The notes under the pieces were generated by a model that made no database searches, was not told the origin of the DNA, and saw only the letters and a list, made by a program, of their open reading frames with translations. DNA of 64,000 nucleotides from Pelagicoccus mobilis (lineage in GTDB: Bacteria > Verrucomicrobiota > Verrucomicrobiia > Opitutales > Opitutaceae), in assembly GCF_016595505.1 (NCBI RefSeq), contig NZ_JAENIL010000016.1:1-64000 (forward strand). Direction: 5' to 3'. This document shows, one piece after another, positions 35,110 through 45,616 of this stretch. Every line of letters starts with the position of its first letter. Position 1 is the stretch's first letter. The translations under genes were made by a program, and so were the position numbers.

Positions 35110-35625
35110 ACCTATAAACCCGTTTTATAAATCAGGGTTTCATTTATTCTCGCCCTACCTCCGGCGATGAGTTCGAGCATATGCGTCCTGTTATCAAGCT
35201 GCTGCACCAACGCCACCTGACCGCTTAGATTGTCTTCCGTGACACCTTCGCAACTCCAAACGTCCAAGCTCGCAGGATACACCTCCCATGTGACTTCAGC
35301 AGGAACGGGGATCGGTTTGTTTTTTATTTTTCACAGCATGATCCCATGTGAACCGCTCGGGCTGCAACGAGATGATGCCATTGCGAAAAACAAACGGATT
35401 GGAGTGGTCGCCCTCTCTTTGAAATCCGCTTAGTGCCCCCTCTAATCTGCGCGCATAGGCCAAGCCATCTTCGCGAACCGAATCCGCGGTTAGAGTCCAT
35501 TTTTCGGATACAGGTTGCCCATGCAGCCCGACACGTCGAATCGCAGGGCGATAATCGACTGAGGTACCACTCGGCCAGGTGCACGCTCATGTACCCAGAA
35601 GAACTCTTTTGTCCGTCAATCAAGA
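35110..35625 (-). pseudogene. Degenerate minus-strand coding remnant, unknown family
   Basis: Two frames together look coding: LTADSVREDGLAYARRLEGA through NGIISLQPERFTWDHA, then, after a shift, PIPVPAEVTWEVYPASLDVW through VALVQQLDNRTHMLEL. No family is recognised. It lies between ISL3 and sulfatase genes and probably is the end of a lost enzyme gene. Confidence 0.4.
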
Positions 35626-37281
35626 TCAATGCGACTCATTTTTCTGGCGCATTTTTTCGACCTTTTCCTTATACTCCTTTATGAAACGATCATCATTTTC
35701 CTTATTGTCTCTATAATAGACGCGAACTTCAGAGAGCTTGCGGTACATATCTTCCTGAACAGCGGCATATTCCGGATCTCCATATACGCTGTTCATCTCG
35801 GTCGGATCTTTTTCAAGGTCATAAAGCTCCCACTCATCCACATCGTAATAAAAGTGGATCAGCTTATATTGTTTGGTTGCTATACCATAGTGGCGTTTGA
35901 CCATATGCACTGAAGGATACTCGTAATAATGATAGTAGACGGCGTCGCGAGTCCACTGATCTGTTTGGCCCTTCAACAAAGGGACGAGACTTTCGCCCTG
36001 CATATCCTCGTGTTCCTCAACCCCAGCCAGTTCAAGAAAAGTCTGGGCAAAATCGAGATTCTGAACCATTTCATCGCTAGTGCTGCCAGATTTAACTTCC
36101 GCTGGCCAACGCATTAGCAATGGGGTTTTAAAGGATTCATTGTACATGAAACGCTTATCAAACCAGCCATGCTCACCCAGGTAAAACCCTTGATCCGAAG
36201 TGTAAACAACGACCGTATTTTCAGCTAGACCGGCTTCGTCTAGATAATCCAACACTTCACCAACTCCTTCATCCACCGATGCAATACAGCCCAGATAGTC
36301 CTGCATGTAGCGCTGGTATCTCCAGCGCATCAATTCCTCCTGAGACATGCTTGCGTATCGATCGACAAAATCCTGATTGACCATCTCATAGCTAGCATCC
36401 CATTTCTCCCTCTGCTCGGGAGTGAAGCGATTCAAATCAACCATCAGCCTTTCGATGTCCCAGCTACGCCCACTGCCAAGGTGAGTATTGGTCGTGACCG
36501 GTTCAACTCCCAATTTTTCCATGGTTTCGGGATACAATTTAGAGTCCCCCGCCCAGTGCATGTCGTCCAATAAGTTCATTTCGGCAGTCTTCGCTGCAGT
36601 TCCCCTGCCTTCGTAATCATCAAACAAGTTGGCGGGTTCCTTAAACGTTTTTTGGGTGTATTCCTCGTGATGTCGTTGCGCTGGTAGCCATTCCCGATGA
36701 GGCGCTTTATGTAGATAAAAAAGCAAAAATGGCTTAGAATCGTCACGCTCTTCCTTCAACCAGTCCAACGTCATGTCTGTAATGATGTCGGTAACATAAC
36801 CTTGAATCTGAATGCGTCCCTCGTTTTTGGTGATGAAATCCGGATTGTAATAGCTTCCTTGCCCAGGTAAAATGCGAAACTGATCGAAGCCTTTGGGGTT
36901 GTTGCCAAAGTGAAGTTTCCCAAAGAGTGCTGTTTGGTAACCCGAATCATGCATCATTTGGGGAAAAGTGATTTGCGAACTGTCAAACGGACTGAGATTG
37001 TCGATTTTTCCGTTCAGGTGGGTGTGCTTCCCAGTAAGGATTGTTGCCCTCGAGGGAGCACAAATCGAATTCGTAACACTCGCATTTGAAAATAGGATTC
37101 CCTCTTTGGCTATCCGATCGATATTCGGAGTTTCTATCAACCTATTATCATAGGCGCTAATCGCTTGGTATGCGTGATCATCTGACATTATAAACAGAAT
37201 GTTAGGACGATCGTCCTTACCATGCAGCAATGTAGCCATTGCAAGGCAATTTAATAGGATAATCTGAATATGGAATTTCAT
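35626..37281 (-). CDS. S1 sulfatase, exported (N-acetylglucosamine-6-sulfatase-like)
   Basis: About 551 residues from ATG 37281 (signal peptide MKFHIQIILLNCLAMATLLH). Motifs: NILFIMSDDHAYQAISAYD, formylglycine motif CAPSRATILTG (C74), TALFGKLHFGNNPKGFD, LHKAPHREW, and VVVYTSDQGFYLGEHGWFDKR. The DQGFYLGEHGWFDKR motif is characteristic of the glucosamine-6-sulfatase / S1_11-like branch. The C-terminus is lysine/glutamate-rich. The gene lies alone between the ISL3 remnant and repeat copy C. Confidence 0.9.
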   Translation of the reverse strand: MKFHIQIILLNCLAMATLLHGKDDRPNILFIMSDDHAYQAISAYDNRLIETPNIDRIAKEGILFSNASVTNSICAPSRATILTGKHTHLNGKIDNLSPFDSSQITFPQMMHDSGYQTALFGKLHFGNNPKGFDQFRILPGQGSYYNPDFITKNEGRIQIQGYVTDIITDMTLDWLKEERDDSKPFLLFYLHKAPHREWLPAQRHHEEYTQKTFKEPANLFDDYEGRGTAAKTAEMNLLDDMHWAGDSKLYPETMEKLGVEPVTTNTHLGSGRSWDIERLMVDLNRFTPEQREKWDASYEMVNQDFVDRYASMSQEELMRWRYQRYMQDYLGCIASVDEGVGEVLDYLDEAGLAENTVVVYTSDQGFYLGEHGWFDKRFMYNESFKTPLLMRWPAEVKSGSTSDEMVQNLDFAQTFLELAGVEEHEDMQGESLVPLLKGQTDQWTRDAVYYHYYEYPSVHMVKRHYGIATKQYKLIHFYYDVDEWELYDLEKDPTEMNSVYGDPEYAAVQEDMYRKLSEVRVYYRDNKENDDRFIKEYKEKVEKMRQKNESH

Positions 37282-37419
37282 AAGTCTATTGTAGGAATAT
37301 TTTTTAGCCAATGTTAGCCGCAGCGGTAGACATTTTAAGCACTCATTTCAGCCAAAGACACATAGAGATTTTCACGAAGCAGAACTCCAACCAATAAGGC
37401 TCTTGAAGCGGTTTAATGT

Positions 37420-37700
37420 CCAAAATCTGATTACACAGCCATCTCATAGATGTAGTGAATTTTAGATACTTGGGGTGGCTGGCACGCCGAGTCCATCAAG
37501 AATCGGCGAGTAAAAACGAGAAAAAAGCCAGCCAAGATCAAACTCAGCATACTCGCTCAGATTTGCAAGTATCATACCTGACACTACCTCACTTTGTTAG
37601 ACAGCGGTGACCTTTTTGTTTGTTGTGTTCAGTTTCTACATACCTGCCTTGCGGGGTCTAGTCCAAGCTGTTCACAAAAAAGCCCCCCCCCCGGGGGAGA
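37420..37700. repeat. Dispersed intergenic repeat, copy C
   Basis: Shares GTAGTGAATTTT and CTTTTTGTTTGTTGTGTTCA with copy B, and GTCCAAGCTGTTCACAA with copy A. It ends in a run of ten C followed by five G (37683-37697). Confidence 0.55.
37683..37692. repeat. Homopolymer C10 tract
   Basis: Ten C followed by GGGGG in the intergenic repeat, upstream of the sulfatase at 35626 by about 400 bp. Such tracts are prone to slippage. Confidence 0.6.
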
Positions 37701-37826
37701 AACGTAGCAATTAAAATCAGCAGTGACGCGCAAGAGATAGAAGAGAGAGACTTAATAAAAGAATTGAGATATATTTAAGCATACTCATAACAGGCCTAAT
37801 TCGTTCTTCGCACCTACGTGCTTTTA

Positions 37827-37855
37827 TAAAAAAAGCGGCTCAAGACAAAGCCGCT
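37827..37855 (-). terminator. Rho-independent terminator of the TonB receptor gene
   Basis: On the minus strand AGCGGCT, a 8-base loop and AGCCGCT are followed by TTTTTTT. A second hairpin (37926-37955, AATCGTCCGT/ACGGACGATT) lies between it and the receptor stop. Confidence 0.88.
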
Positions 37856-37975
37856 AGTAATATATATTGGCCGCACGGAGCAATCTCTGGCCATCTGAAT
37901 TTTGCCTCTTACGAGTCCAAACACGAATCGTCCGTCCCAACAGGAACGGACGATTATAGCGAAGAAAACGATTTT

Positions 37976-40900
37976 CTAGAAATCGAAGGTAGCTGTAAGG
38001 AATACCTCACGGCCGCCGTACAGTCGATAGATATCGCTGTGCGTTCCTATACTTTCTGCCGCGTAGGTTCCTTCAAAGGCCTCCACTGGGTTGCGATGAA
38101 CGGGAAGCAGGATGTTGTCATCGAAAAGGTTCTTCACGTTCAGTTGAAGCTTGACCTTTGTTTCGCCGATTTCGACTGGGTAGCTCACCCAAACATCAGT
38201 GAAGAAGGACTCATCCCCGAAAACTGGGCTGTTGGGATCTTGGTACAATCCGCCCGGCACAGTAGGGTCTCCCTTTATTTCATAACCGATTGCCGGAGCA
38301 TCTTGCCATCTCAAACCAGCACCCAATCCAAGCCCCTTGAACTTGCCATCCTTAAAGCGGTAGCTGTTCACGAGGTTGGCCCGCCATTCGACAAGGTTCT
38401 GGGTTAGGGTTCCTTCACCGAGGAGGTGCGTCTTAAACGCTGCGAATCTATTCGTCATAGCGCCTTCAATGGGGTTACCGCCATTACCCAAGAGCTGACC
38501 CGCTGGCTGATCGATAATGGCATTCCCTAACCTCAAGAGTTCATCAGCCGCCGTCTGGCCAATCCCAGTTTTCACCGCCTCCTGTTGAGATGCATTGAAC
38601 GAGATGTTCCATGAATCGGTAATCTGACCAACAAGTTCGAACTCAACTCCTTTTGAGACCACCGACGTAATGTCGCCAACACTTTGGTTGGTGGTTACCG
38701 ATGGGAGCCCGCCGTTAGGGTCGGGAGTGACCGTCCATCCGATAGATTCCAGAATCCGCGGATCTGGAAGCGGGTAATTAGCCGCTGTAATCTCTGCTGC
38801 CGTGTTGTTCTCAACAACCTGTTCCGGAAGCAGCGAAAAGAACTGGTTGTAGAAGCCAACGATGTCAGCGTCTGCGACGTTGTCTTGCGAAGTCTCGTAC
38901 CAGGTAGCCTTGAAGGTCAGCCTGTCATTAAAGGTAGCTGAAAAGCCGTAGTCAGTCGAAGTCCCCTCTTGGGAGGGGAAAAAGCCGCCGAACGGATTTC
39001 TCGTCGGGCTACTGGGTTTGAAGTTCTCTGACTCGTTGTAATGTAGACTGAGGTCGAGAAACTCCGGCAGCAGCTTATCGATAGACTCTGGAGCATGAAG
39101 AACAGTCCCAAAACTGAAGGTGTCTTTTTGCTCATCAGTGTCTGGCACATCCGCATAGCCATATCCAGGCGCATTGAGCGAACGGGTTCCGAAGACATCG
39201 GGAGTAGGTTGGCCTGGGGCCCACTCTTCGAAACTATCGTCTCTCCATCCCGCCGTAGTGATAAGCGTGTCAAACCAAGACGCCTGCCATGCCAAAGCCA
39301 ATGATTCTGTAGACGACCTCATCATATCCGCGATATACACAGAATAGTCCCTGTCCGTAAAATAGTTCGACATCGGGAATGTTCCCGTCTGAAGAGTCCT
39401 TGTCGCTACGTCCGTGTACGTGATTGTGGACTCTGTACGGTACGGGACGTCATCAAGGATCCCCTCAAGTCCGAGCCCTTCAGGACCGGCGAGGCCGAAT
39501 AATGGCTCTGATATGTAATGAACGTGAGTGGCACTTAACCCATTTACCACAGTGCCCGAAGCGGCGTTATGACCAGCAGGACCGCTTAGATCCGGACGGT
39601 AGGTCTGCATATTGCCTTGGAGTCTCGTCTGCTCTCTATCAGACTTGTCCGCTAGGAAAGTGAAGACGTGATCGCCTAACCACTTGCCATTGTCACCAAG
39701 CACCTGCTCGCCCAAGAACTTGGCGTAAGCGGTGAATCGACTGGTCTCGATCTCATCCGTGCGATCCTGCCAGCGTGGTCGGACCGCTATGAACGCCCGG
39801 CCAAAACCTGGATTGTCCGAGCCATCAATCAGGTGCGGGGTCAAGTCGATCCCAAGGTTGTTTGAACGAAAGCTAAATCCGCCGAAATTGATGTTGCCGT
39901 GGTCGACCGATTGCTTGTCGAACGTCAAATCGAAACCGAGTTGATTCTCGAAGAAACTTTGCTGAAAGGATGCATTGACGGCGTCGAAGTCGAAGGTGCG
40001 CCTGTCATTGTTTCCGGTGAGCTTCTCCGTTCTGTAATCGAAAACCGAGCGGTCGAGGATCTGCGTCGTTTGCATCCACGTAGCGTACGGGTTTTTCGCC
40101 GTATTTCGGTTGTACCTTGATAGGCCGACCAGAGCCAGGTTCCTCATATTGTAGTTCCCCCGTTTGTTCGCAGCGATGACGTCATACTGCGGATGCTCTG
40201 CCGTCACCCTTGGACCGAAGAGCCCTTGACCGGCCGGAAGGGCAATAAAGCCATATGAAGAATCTAGTTCGCCAGGCATGTAGGCACTCGCAGGACCGCG
40301 TGGAGGATTGGCCACCAAGAGATCGAAGTAACGGAGATTCTGACCATCGACGGCGATGAAGCCATTGCCCGCCGCCTGACCTGCAGGAACTGTCGGTTGA
40401 CCAATCTCCCACCAGTAAGAGAACTCGTCTCTCGGAGGCGCTACACTGGGATTGGAACCTTCCCCTTCGCCGGTCTCGTAGCTGGCGACAATCTTTCCGT
40501 TTTTCCAAGGGCTATAATCGGCCGTCAGATAGAAGCGCTCCTGATCATTGAAGGCACTCGTCTGTTCGTATTCCTTCTGTTCGGACAAGGCGATCAAGCG
40601 CAAAGCGAGCTTATCTTCAATGATTTGCCTTCCCACATCAAGCTCAGTCCTGAGACTGCCAAACTTATCCATCCTAATTTTGAGGCGTGTTCGATCTCCA
40701 CCCGCTTGAGACAAGGAACGGTCGATGATACCCGCTGGGCTTCCCAAACCGAAGAGTATATTGTTCGCTCCGCGGTTCACGGTGACACGATCCGTATTGT
40801 AGGAATCCATTGGTATAATGGACTGGAAGAATCCCCTGGTGTTATCCGCAGCGGCAAGGCCACGGACGCGGGTGGCCGAATTGAGCTCGAGCGTTCCCAA

Positions 40901-41254
40901 GGTGAAATCCAAGCCCTGACCACTCACGCGGTTAACGGTCAGGTTTCCGCCAAGGCCGCCAACCTCTGCTCCCGTAGCGAACACCAACAGCTCCTCGGCG
41001 TTGGTGGCACCAAGATCATCAAGAAACTCCTTGGTGTAAGAGCTCACCGAAGCCGCCACATCCTTGAGGTCCGTCTTGATTCGAGTTCCGGCTAGGGTCG
41101 CAGTCGAGCGATAGCCGACGTCCTCTTCGGCTTGCACCACAAAGGGCGAGAGCTCGAAAACATCCTCTTCTTCATCCGCTTCGGGCCCATTTTGGCCAAA
41201 AGCAAGCATCGCCGGGCAGACGATGGATAATACAGACAATTTAATTTTGTTCAT
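37976..41254 (-). CDS. TonB-dependent receptor
   Basis: A 1092-residue outer-membrane receptor. Start ATG 41254 is chosen because MNKIKLSVLSIVCPAMLAFG is a signal peptide; the frame is open to 41341. The mature end has DVFELSPFVVQAEEDVGYRS, the ELSPFVV signature frequent in Verrucomicrobiota receptors. The plug (TRIKTDLKDVAASVSSYTKE to GSPAGIIDRS) is about 65-200, the 22-strand barrel follows, and the chain ends in aromatic F (FLTATFDF). It would import oligosaccharides or siderophores by TonB. No SusD is nearby, as usual in this phylum. Motif copy 6 lies 213 bp upstream and a strong terminator follows. Confidence 0.93.
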   Translation of the reverse strand: MNKIKLSVLSIVCPAMLAFGQNGPEADEEEDVFELSPFVVQAEEDVGYRSTATLAGTRIKTDLKDVAASVSSYTKEFLDDLGATNAEELLVFATGAEVGGLGGNLTVNRVSGQGLDFTLGTLELNSATRVRGLAAADNTRGFFQSIIPMDSYNTDRVTVNRGANNILFGLGSPAGIIDRSLSQAGGDRTRLKIRMDKFGSLRTELDVGRQIIEDKLALRLIALSEQKEYEQTSAFNDQERFYLTADYSPWKNGKIVASYETGEGEGSNPSVAPPRDEFSYWWEIGQPTVPAGQAAGNGFIAVDGQNLRYFDLLVANPPRGPASAYMPGELDSSYGFIALPAGQGLFGPRVTAEHPQYDVIAANKRGNYNMRNLALVGLSRYNRNTAKNPYATWMQTTQILDRSVFDYRTEKLTGNNDRRTFDFDAVNASFQQSFFENQLGFDLTFDKQSVDHGNINFGGFSFRSNNLGIDLTPHLIDGSDNPGFGRAFIAVRPRWQDRTDEIETSRFTAYAKFLGEQVLGDNGKWLGDHVFTFLADKSDREQTRLQGNMQTYRPDLSGPAGHNAASGTVVNGLSATHVHYISEPLFGLAGPEGLGLEGILDDVPYRTESTITYTDVATRTLQTGTFPMSNYFTDRDYSVYIADMMRSSTESLALAWQASWFDTLITTAGWRDDSFEEWAPGQPTPDVFGTRSLNAPGYGYADVPDTDEQKDTFSFGTVLHAPESIDKLLPEFLDLSLHYNESENFKPSSPTRNPFGGFFPSQEGTSTDYGFSATFNDRLTFKATWYETSQDNVADADIVGFYNQFFSLLPEQVVENNTAAEITAANYPLPDPRILESIGWTVTPDPNGGLPSVTTNQSVGDITSVVSKGVEFELVGQITDSWNISFNASQQEAVKTGIGQTAADELLRLGNAIIDQPAGQLLGNGGNPIEGAMTNRFAAFKTHLLGEGTLTQNLVEWRANLVNSYRFKDGKFKGLGLGAGLRWQDAPAIGYEIKGDPTVPGGLYQDPNSPVFGDESFFTDVWVSYPVEIGETKVKLQLNVKNLFDDNILLPVHRNPVEAFEGTYAAESIGTHSDIYRLYGGREVFLTATFDF

Positions 41255-41466
41255 AGTTTGCTGATATAGTGTTTCGCTGGGGTTGCTTCGTTTCAGCATA
41301 GTAAACGTCGACGGGAATCTGAGTCCGTTTTTATGGATCAACTCAAAGAAGCAGTCGGGGTGTACAGCTGAGGGTAATGTCTAGATGGGACATCAACTAC
41401 TCACTTCATTGATATCCAACAATAGACTTTCTAGATCTTAACAGTAACAGAAGCTCCCCACAGCAG

Positions 41467-41494
41467 CCTTGATTATTCTAACACCGACTAGCAC
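41467..41494 (+). promoter_or_regulatory. 28-nt shared intergenic motif, copy 6
   Basis: CCTTGATTATTC at the left end and CGACTAGCAC at the right end, with the same span as copy 1. It is 213 bp before the TonB receptor start. Confidence 0.6.
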
Positions 41495-41573
41495 AATCTT
41501 ACAACCGCAATGACCGCAATGAATTGAACGCATACAGCAACACACCACCAACCTCTCCTCGAAGGAGCCGCAA

Positions 41574-41867
41574 TTGAAGACTGTAGCGAAAACACTTGCA
41601 GAAATTCGGAATACAGTCGCGAGCAATAGATTCGAAAAAAAGGCTCTAGGCGAATTCCGAAAGGGTTTAGTGCGCGTCAGGTCCTTAAGAACAGTCGCTA
41701 AAGACCATTCGCTGGGGGCCACAAGCAGAAAGGAAATCCCGGACCACGACTACACAAAACAGTGGCAATTCGACGGATGCCAAACCCTACAACTGGATCG
41801 ACTGAGGGCACAGAGCCACTACGACTTTACCCGCGACCGCCAAGAGGCAGAGCTGAGCGAAGTCTAA
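41574..41867 (+). CDS. Doubtful 97-residue protein
   Basis: Starts with TTG and reads KTVAKTLAEIRNTVASNRFE and on. It is basic and helical with no recognised domain. No upstream signal is visible; a competing minus frame covers the same stretch. It may be a remnant. Confidence 0.2.
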   Translation: MKTVAKTLAEIRNTVASNRFEKKALGEFRKGLVRVRSLRTVAKDHSLGATSRKEIPDHDYTKQWQFDGCQTLQLDRLRAQSHYDFTRDRQEAELSEV

Positions 41868-42418
41868 TTCCCCAAAAGCGCCGCGGCCTTCGAGGCCACC
41901 AGCGGCTCCGCGTGCTCCATCCAAACAGGGATGGACCGGCTGGAGCCCTGCCCCGTCAACCAGTTGAAAAACAATCTCCCAGATAGGCGGGTAGTCATTA
42001 TAAACAGCCGAAGCGGCGTTTCATCTAGTGCCACATGAGAAGGAGGCAGGACTAGTTCTGTCGTTGGTATCGAATAAGAGCAGAGCTGTTCACTGCTCAC
42101 GTTTAGACTGTCGGCAACTTGTTGAAGACAGCCTGGAGTCTCGGAGTTGCTCTCGGTTTCTTGGAAGACACGGGAAACGAGAGCGTCGGTGATTCGCATC
42201 CGACTTCCTCTACTGATTCGTGGGGAGGTTTTGCGAGTGAGTATGGCGACGAGAGCGGATGTGCCCCAGAAGGGAGAGAATTTGGCAAATCGAAAGGATC
42301 GTCTTGGCCTGTAAAAATTTACCACGATCGAGGCGGCGATGCGAAAACTCCTTATCCACCTCAACGGCATCACAAAAGTAGCGGCATACATCGATTGCCC
42401 CAAAAACAGTTGCTCTAG
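41864..42418 (-). pseudogene. LacI-type regulator remnant
   Basis: The minus strand, in at least two frames, shows ALVSRVFQETES, a TTELVLPPSHVALDE stretch and HAEPLVASKAAA, reminiscent of the end of LacI-family sensor domains (lLPPLTSV ... LV-RxSt). The upstream part runs in another frame without a clean HTH. It abuts the AraC regulator gene. The family assignment is tentative. Confidence 0.35.
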
Positions 42419-43380
42419 GTTTCGATATTGTTTCGGTACTCGGTTGCACTCAGATTGTTGATCCGCTTGAACTGCCTCGCGAAGTAGTTGCTGTCGTTGA
42501 ATCCAACCTCGAACGCTATGTCTGTGACGCTCATCTGGGTCCCCGCCAGCAATTCCATGCTGAGGCGGATACGAAGATTGATGAGGTAATCCAACGGAGC
42601 CATGCCGGTAGCATCCTTGAAGCTTCGGCTGAGCTTTGGTTGTGTGAGATTGGCTAGATCAGACATCTTTTTCAAAGTCCAAGGGGTCTCGGGTTTTTTT
42701 TCTATAGCGCTAATTACGGGTTCGATTAATACCAACGCCCCTGCCTTCCTTCCTGAATGTTGGCCGAATTTCCTCGATAGGAACAGAAGCAGATTTATCA
42801 TGCTGCCTTGATGGAAAGCCTCGTACCCTGGATGTTTCTTCTGTTGCTCAGAATACATGGATTCCAAATTGTTAACGGCATGTGCAAGCTCGGCTGGCGC
42901 TAGATTCAGTCGGCTAGAAAATCCATGCTGCTTTCGGTAGCTGGGCTCCAAGGAAAACATTGCTTTGTAACCAGGAACTCTCGCAAGGGAGTCCAGTGGC
43001 AAGTTGAGGCCGACGGGGCTGTACATTACATTCATCAACTGCAGATTGTTCTTTTGGAGAAAGCAATGCCTCTGATTGTCCAGAATACAAAACACGTCTC
43101 CAGCTGACACTGGATACTGGACTCCCTCAAAGAGATGCATTGCGCTTCCGCCGATTACAACGACCAGTTCAGGGTGGTCGTGGGTGTGACAAATGCCTGT
43201 TAGGTCTTCCGGCTCCGTTTCACTATCGTCGTTTTCGGCAATAGCTTTCCCGATGATCATTGGGTGGTGGGGGTGGCTATGCCAAAAATGCATTCCATTG
43301 ACCATAATGGGAGCATCCATTGGTACGGATGAGGCCTCTGGCACATTTGTTCGGTAGCCCGATGCAGATACAAAACTCAT
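42415..43380 (-). CDS. AraC-family transcriptional regulator
   Basis: A 321-residue regulator if it starts at ATG 43380 (an in-frame TTG lies at 43422). The N-terminal cupin includes HTHDHPELVVVIGGSAMHLF and VSAGDVFCIL, a sugar-sensing fold as in RhaS/AraC. The C-terminal double HTH covers about 215-315: PWTLKKMSDLANLTQPKLSR, then MSVTDIAFEVGFNDSNYFAR, FKRINNLSATEYR. It probably activates catabolic genes on binding a sugar. It is the only intact regulator in the window and the natural candidate to bind the 27-28 nt motif (inference). Confidence 0.9.
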   Translation of the reverse strand: MSFVSASGYRTNVPEASSVPMDAPIMVNGMHFWHSHPHHPMIIGKAIAENDDSETEPEDLTGICHTHDHPELVVVIGGSAMHLFEGVQYPVSAGDVFCILDNQRHCFLQKNNLQLMNVMYSPVGLNLPLDSLARVPGYKAMFSLEPSYRKQHGFSSRLNLAPAELAHAVNNLESMYSEQQKKHPGYEAFHQGSMINLLLFLSRKFGQHSGRKAGALVLIEPVISAIEKKPETPWTLKKMSDLANLTQPKLSRSFKDATGMAPLDYLINLRIRLSMELLAGTQMSVTDIAFEVGFNDSNYFARQFKRINNLSATEYRNNIET

Positions 43381-43422
43381 AGGCTCATAAAAAACCGAGC
43401 TACTTTCTCTCAAGTAGGTCAA

Positions 43423-43773
43423 GGACTCAATCTCTTTTTCCTACGACGGAATCCGCCGGGTGCGTTTAGAAGTTATTTGAAAAGCCTAACTTTCGATGAG
43501 CTTTTCCTCAAAGATGCACATCATAAGGCAGCGTTAGGAAAGAAAACGCTCCCCATGAACCAGCTAGGCCAAGCGAGCGGGAACTCGCGTCGATGACTAG
43601 CAACGCCCAAGACCTTCAGAAGAACCGCCATCAAGCCGAGAGCAAAGTTGTGGAACATATCCTGGGGAATCCGGCAAGATCGCCCTGCAAGGATGGGCTG
43701 ACGCGGCCAATGCGAACTGCCAGCGGGGAGCCGAACGAGACCGCCCCCCCCCCAGTATCATTTTCTTGTATAC
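43423..43773. other. Intergenic region with C10 tract
   Basis: No gene supported. It ends in a run of ten C (43744-43753) about 20 bp past the stop of the next sulfatase. A plus frame (NAQDLQKNRHQAESKVVEHI) may be a decayed gene. Confidence 0.3.
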
Positions 43774-45243
43774 TTATTTCTTTTGTCGTGCACCGCCACC
43801 ACCACCGTAGTAGGGATGTCCATCAAAGACCGTCGTTTCTGGATCCAGCGCACGCGGGTCATTGAGCTTCTTCAGACGTTTTTGCATTTGGCGACGAAGC
43901 TTCGCGAGCGCAGCAGCGTACTCGGGATCATCCGCCAGATTGTTCACTTGATCCGGGTCCTTTTCGATCAAATAAAGCTCTTCAGCCGGGCGCTTGGCAA
44001 AGCTGAGTTCATAGGCCCGAGCGAACTCTTCATTTTTGTCTCGGTTCTCAATGATGTGATCCGTCATCGGCCCACTATCACAGTCGGCGTACGATTGATT
44101 AGGCATGTTTGTATTGCCGTCATCGCCTGGAGTTCCGGCGGGCCAGCGATCCGGAAAGTAGTTCCGGATGTAGAGAAACTCTGGCGTGCGAATACCACGT
44201 GAAGGGTACCCGTTCATATTGGGAGCCTCTTGAGCAGGCACGTGTCGTTCTCGACCGAATACAGCAAACGGACGGTTCTTCTTGTTCAAGCGACCCGACT
44301 CCTTCGCCCCTAACAACCCAAGGAAACTACTTCCGCTCATCTCCTCCGGAATCGGCGTCTCCGTCACCTCAAGCAAGGTCGGAGCGATGTCGGCAAACGA
44401 GACAAAGTCCTCGATCTCACGGCCCGCCCTAATGCCTTCAGGCCACATGACCGCAAACGGGACGCGCACTCCCGAATCGTAGAGATTTCCTTTGCAACGC
44501 GGGAATGGCATACCGTGGTCTCCGGTCATAATGATGATCGTATTGTCGAGCAAACCGTGCTTCTCCAAAAGCTCGATCGCACTGCCCACTTTGCGATCCC
44601 AGCGCTGAACCTCGAAATAGTAATCCGCCACATCTCGGCGCGCGACATCCGTATCAGGGTAATGGCTGAACAAATGAACCTTCGCCGGATCAATCCCAGA
44701 GTTCACCCCAGAATCACGTTCGTATCCACGGTGCGGGTCGGTTGTCGACAACCAGAAAAAGAAAGGCTTCTCTTCCGCGTCAGTCTGATCGAGAAACATC
44801 TCAAAGCCATCATACATCGGCCCGGTCGGAAACTCTCCATGCACTTTCCTCCAGGAATCGATCTTCCCCGGGCCCCAAGTCTTCGGTTTGTCACGGCCAA
44901 CAATGTATCCATTATCCGCTAGCAGATGGATAAAACTCTCGTGCTCGGCGGGCAACGAACTCCAGAGATTGCCTCCCCGTTCTAGCTCCCAATGATACTT
45001 GCCAGTGATTATCGCATTGCGACTCGGCGTACAGGACGGGCTGGATACATAAGTTTGGTGAAAAAGTATGCCTTCCCGAGCGATGCGATCGAACGTTGGC
45101 GTCTTAACCCCCTCGTCTCCATACGCCCCCGCGTGCGGCCACCCCCAGTCGTCCGCCAAACAGAAGAGAATATTCGGTGTCTCTGCCGCCCAAACAGAAG
45201 AAACACAGGCCCAAAATAATCCGATAATCCACGTCTTTTTCAT
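43774..45243 (-). CDS. S1 sulfatase, exported
   Basis: A 489-residue protein from ATG 45243 with signal peptide MKKTWIIGLFWACVSSVWAA. Motifs: NILFCLADDWGWPHAGAYG, formylglycine motif CTPSRNAIITG (C71), YIVGRDKPKTWGPG, LSTTDPHRGYE and IIIMTGDHGMPFPRCKGNLYDSG. DHGMPFPRCKGNLYDSG is the heparan-N-sulfatase-like signature. C-terminal tail is rich in Gly. It stands alone; 370 bp separate it from the next operon. Confidence 0.9.
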   Translation of the reverse strand: MKKTWIIGLFWACVSSVWAAETPNILFCLADDWGWPHAGAYGDEGVKTPTFDRIAREGILFHQTYVSSPSCTPSRNAIITGKYHWELERGGNLWSSLPAEHESFIHLLADNGYIVGRDKPKTWGPGKIDSWRKVHGEFPTGPMYDGFEMFLDQTDAEEKPFFFWLSTTDPHRGYERDSGVNSGIDPAKVHLFSHYPDTDVARRDVADYYFEVQRWDRKVGSAIELLEKHGLLDNTIIIMTGDHGMPFPRCKGNLYDSGVRVPFAVMWPEGIRAGREIEDFVSFADIAPTLLEVTETPIPEEMSGSSFLGLLGAKESGRLNKKNRPFAVFGRERHVPAQEAPNMNGYPSRGIRTPEFLYIRNYFPDRWPAGTPGDDGNTNMPNQSYADCDSGPMTDHIIENRDKNEEFARAYELSFAKRPAEELYLIEKDPDQVNNLADDPEYAAALAKLRRQMQKRLKKLNDPRALDPETTVFDGHPYYGGGGGARQKK

Positions 45244-45616
45244 AAATTTTCTAGCCTCCAAAAAACCGACCACAACTCAATTCCCGATTCGCCACGAATG
45301 CGAGTGATATCCCAAAAACCAGCGGCAAGCTCAAACCCGACAAACAGGCAATACTCCTTCGCGTCCTGTGGGAACAAACCTTCGAGTGCATTGACGGTAC
45401 GGATACAATAAAAGTCGACGCGCGTTTCACTGCAGCACCCACCGCGACCTCGAGAAAACGGCTTCCGACCGGCGGTCCTGAGAGAACCCCCGAAACCGGA
45501 TACCCGTATTACAAAACAGGATACCTTCTCTACATCTTCGAAAACAAGACACCACCGACAACATCAGCGAACCCCTAAGCCAAACCAACGAGATTAGCCA
45601 GAGGTAAACTCTCCCT
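45244..45616. other. Intergenic region
   Basis: No gene supported. An open minus-strand stretch (about 45245-45430) reads DFYCIRTVNALEGLFPQDA but lacks a start and has no recognised family. Confidence 0.3.
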
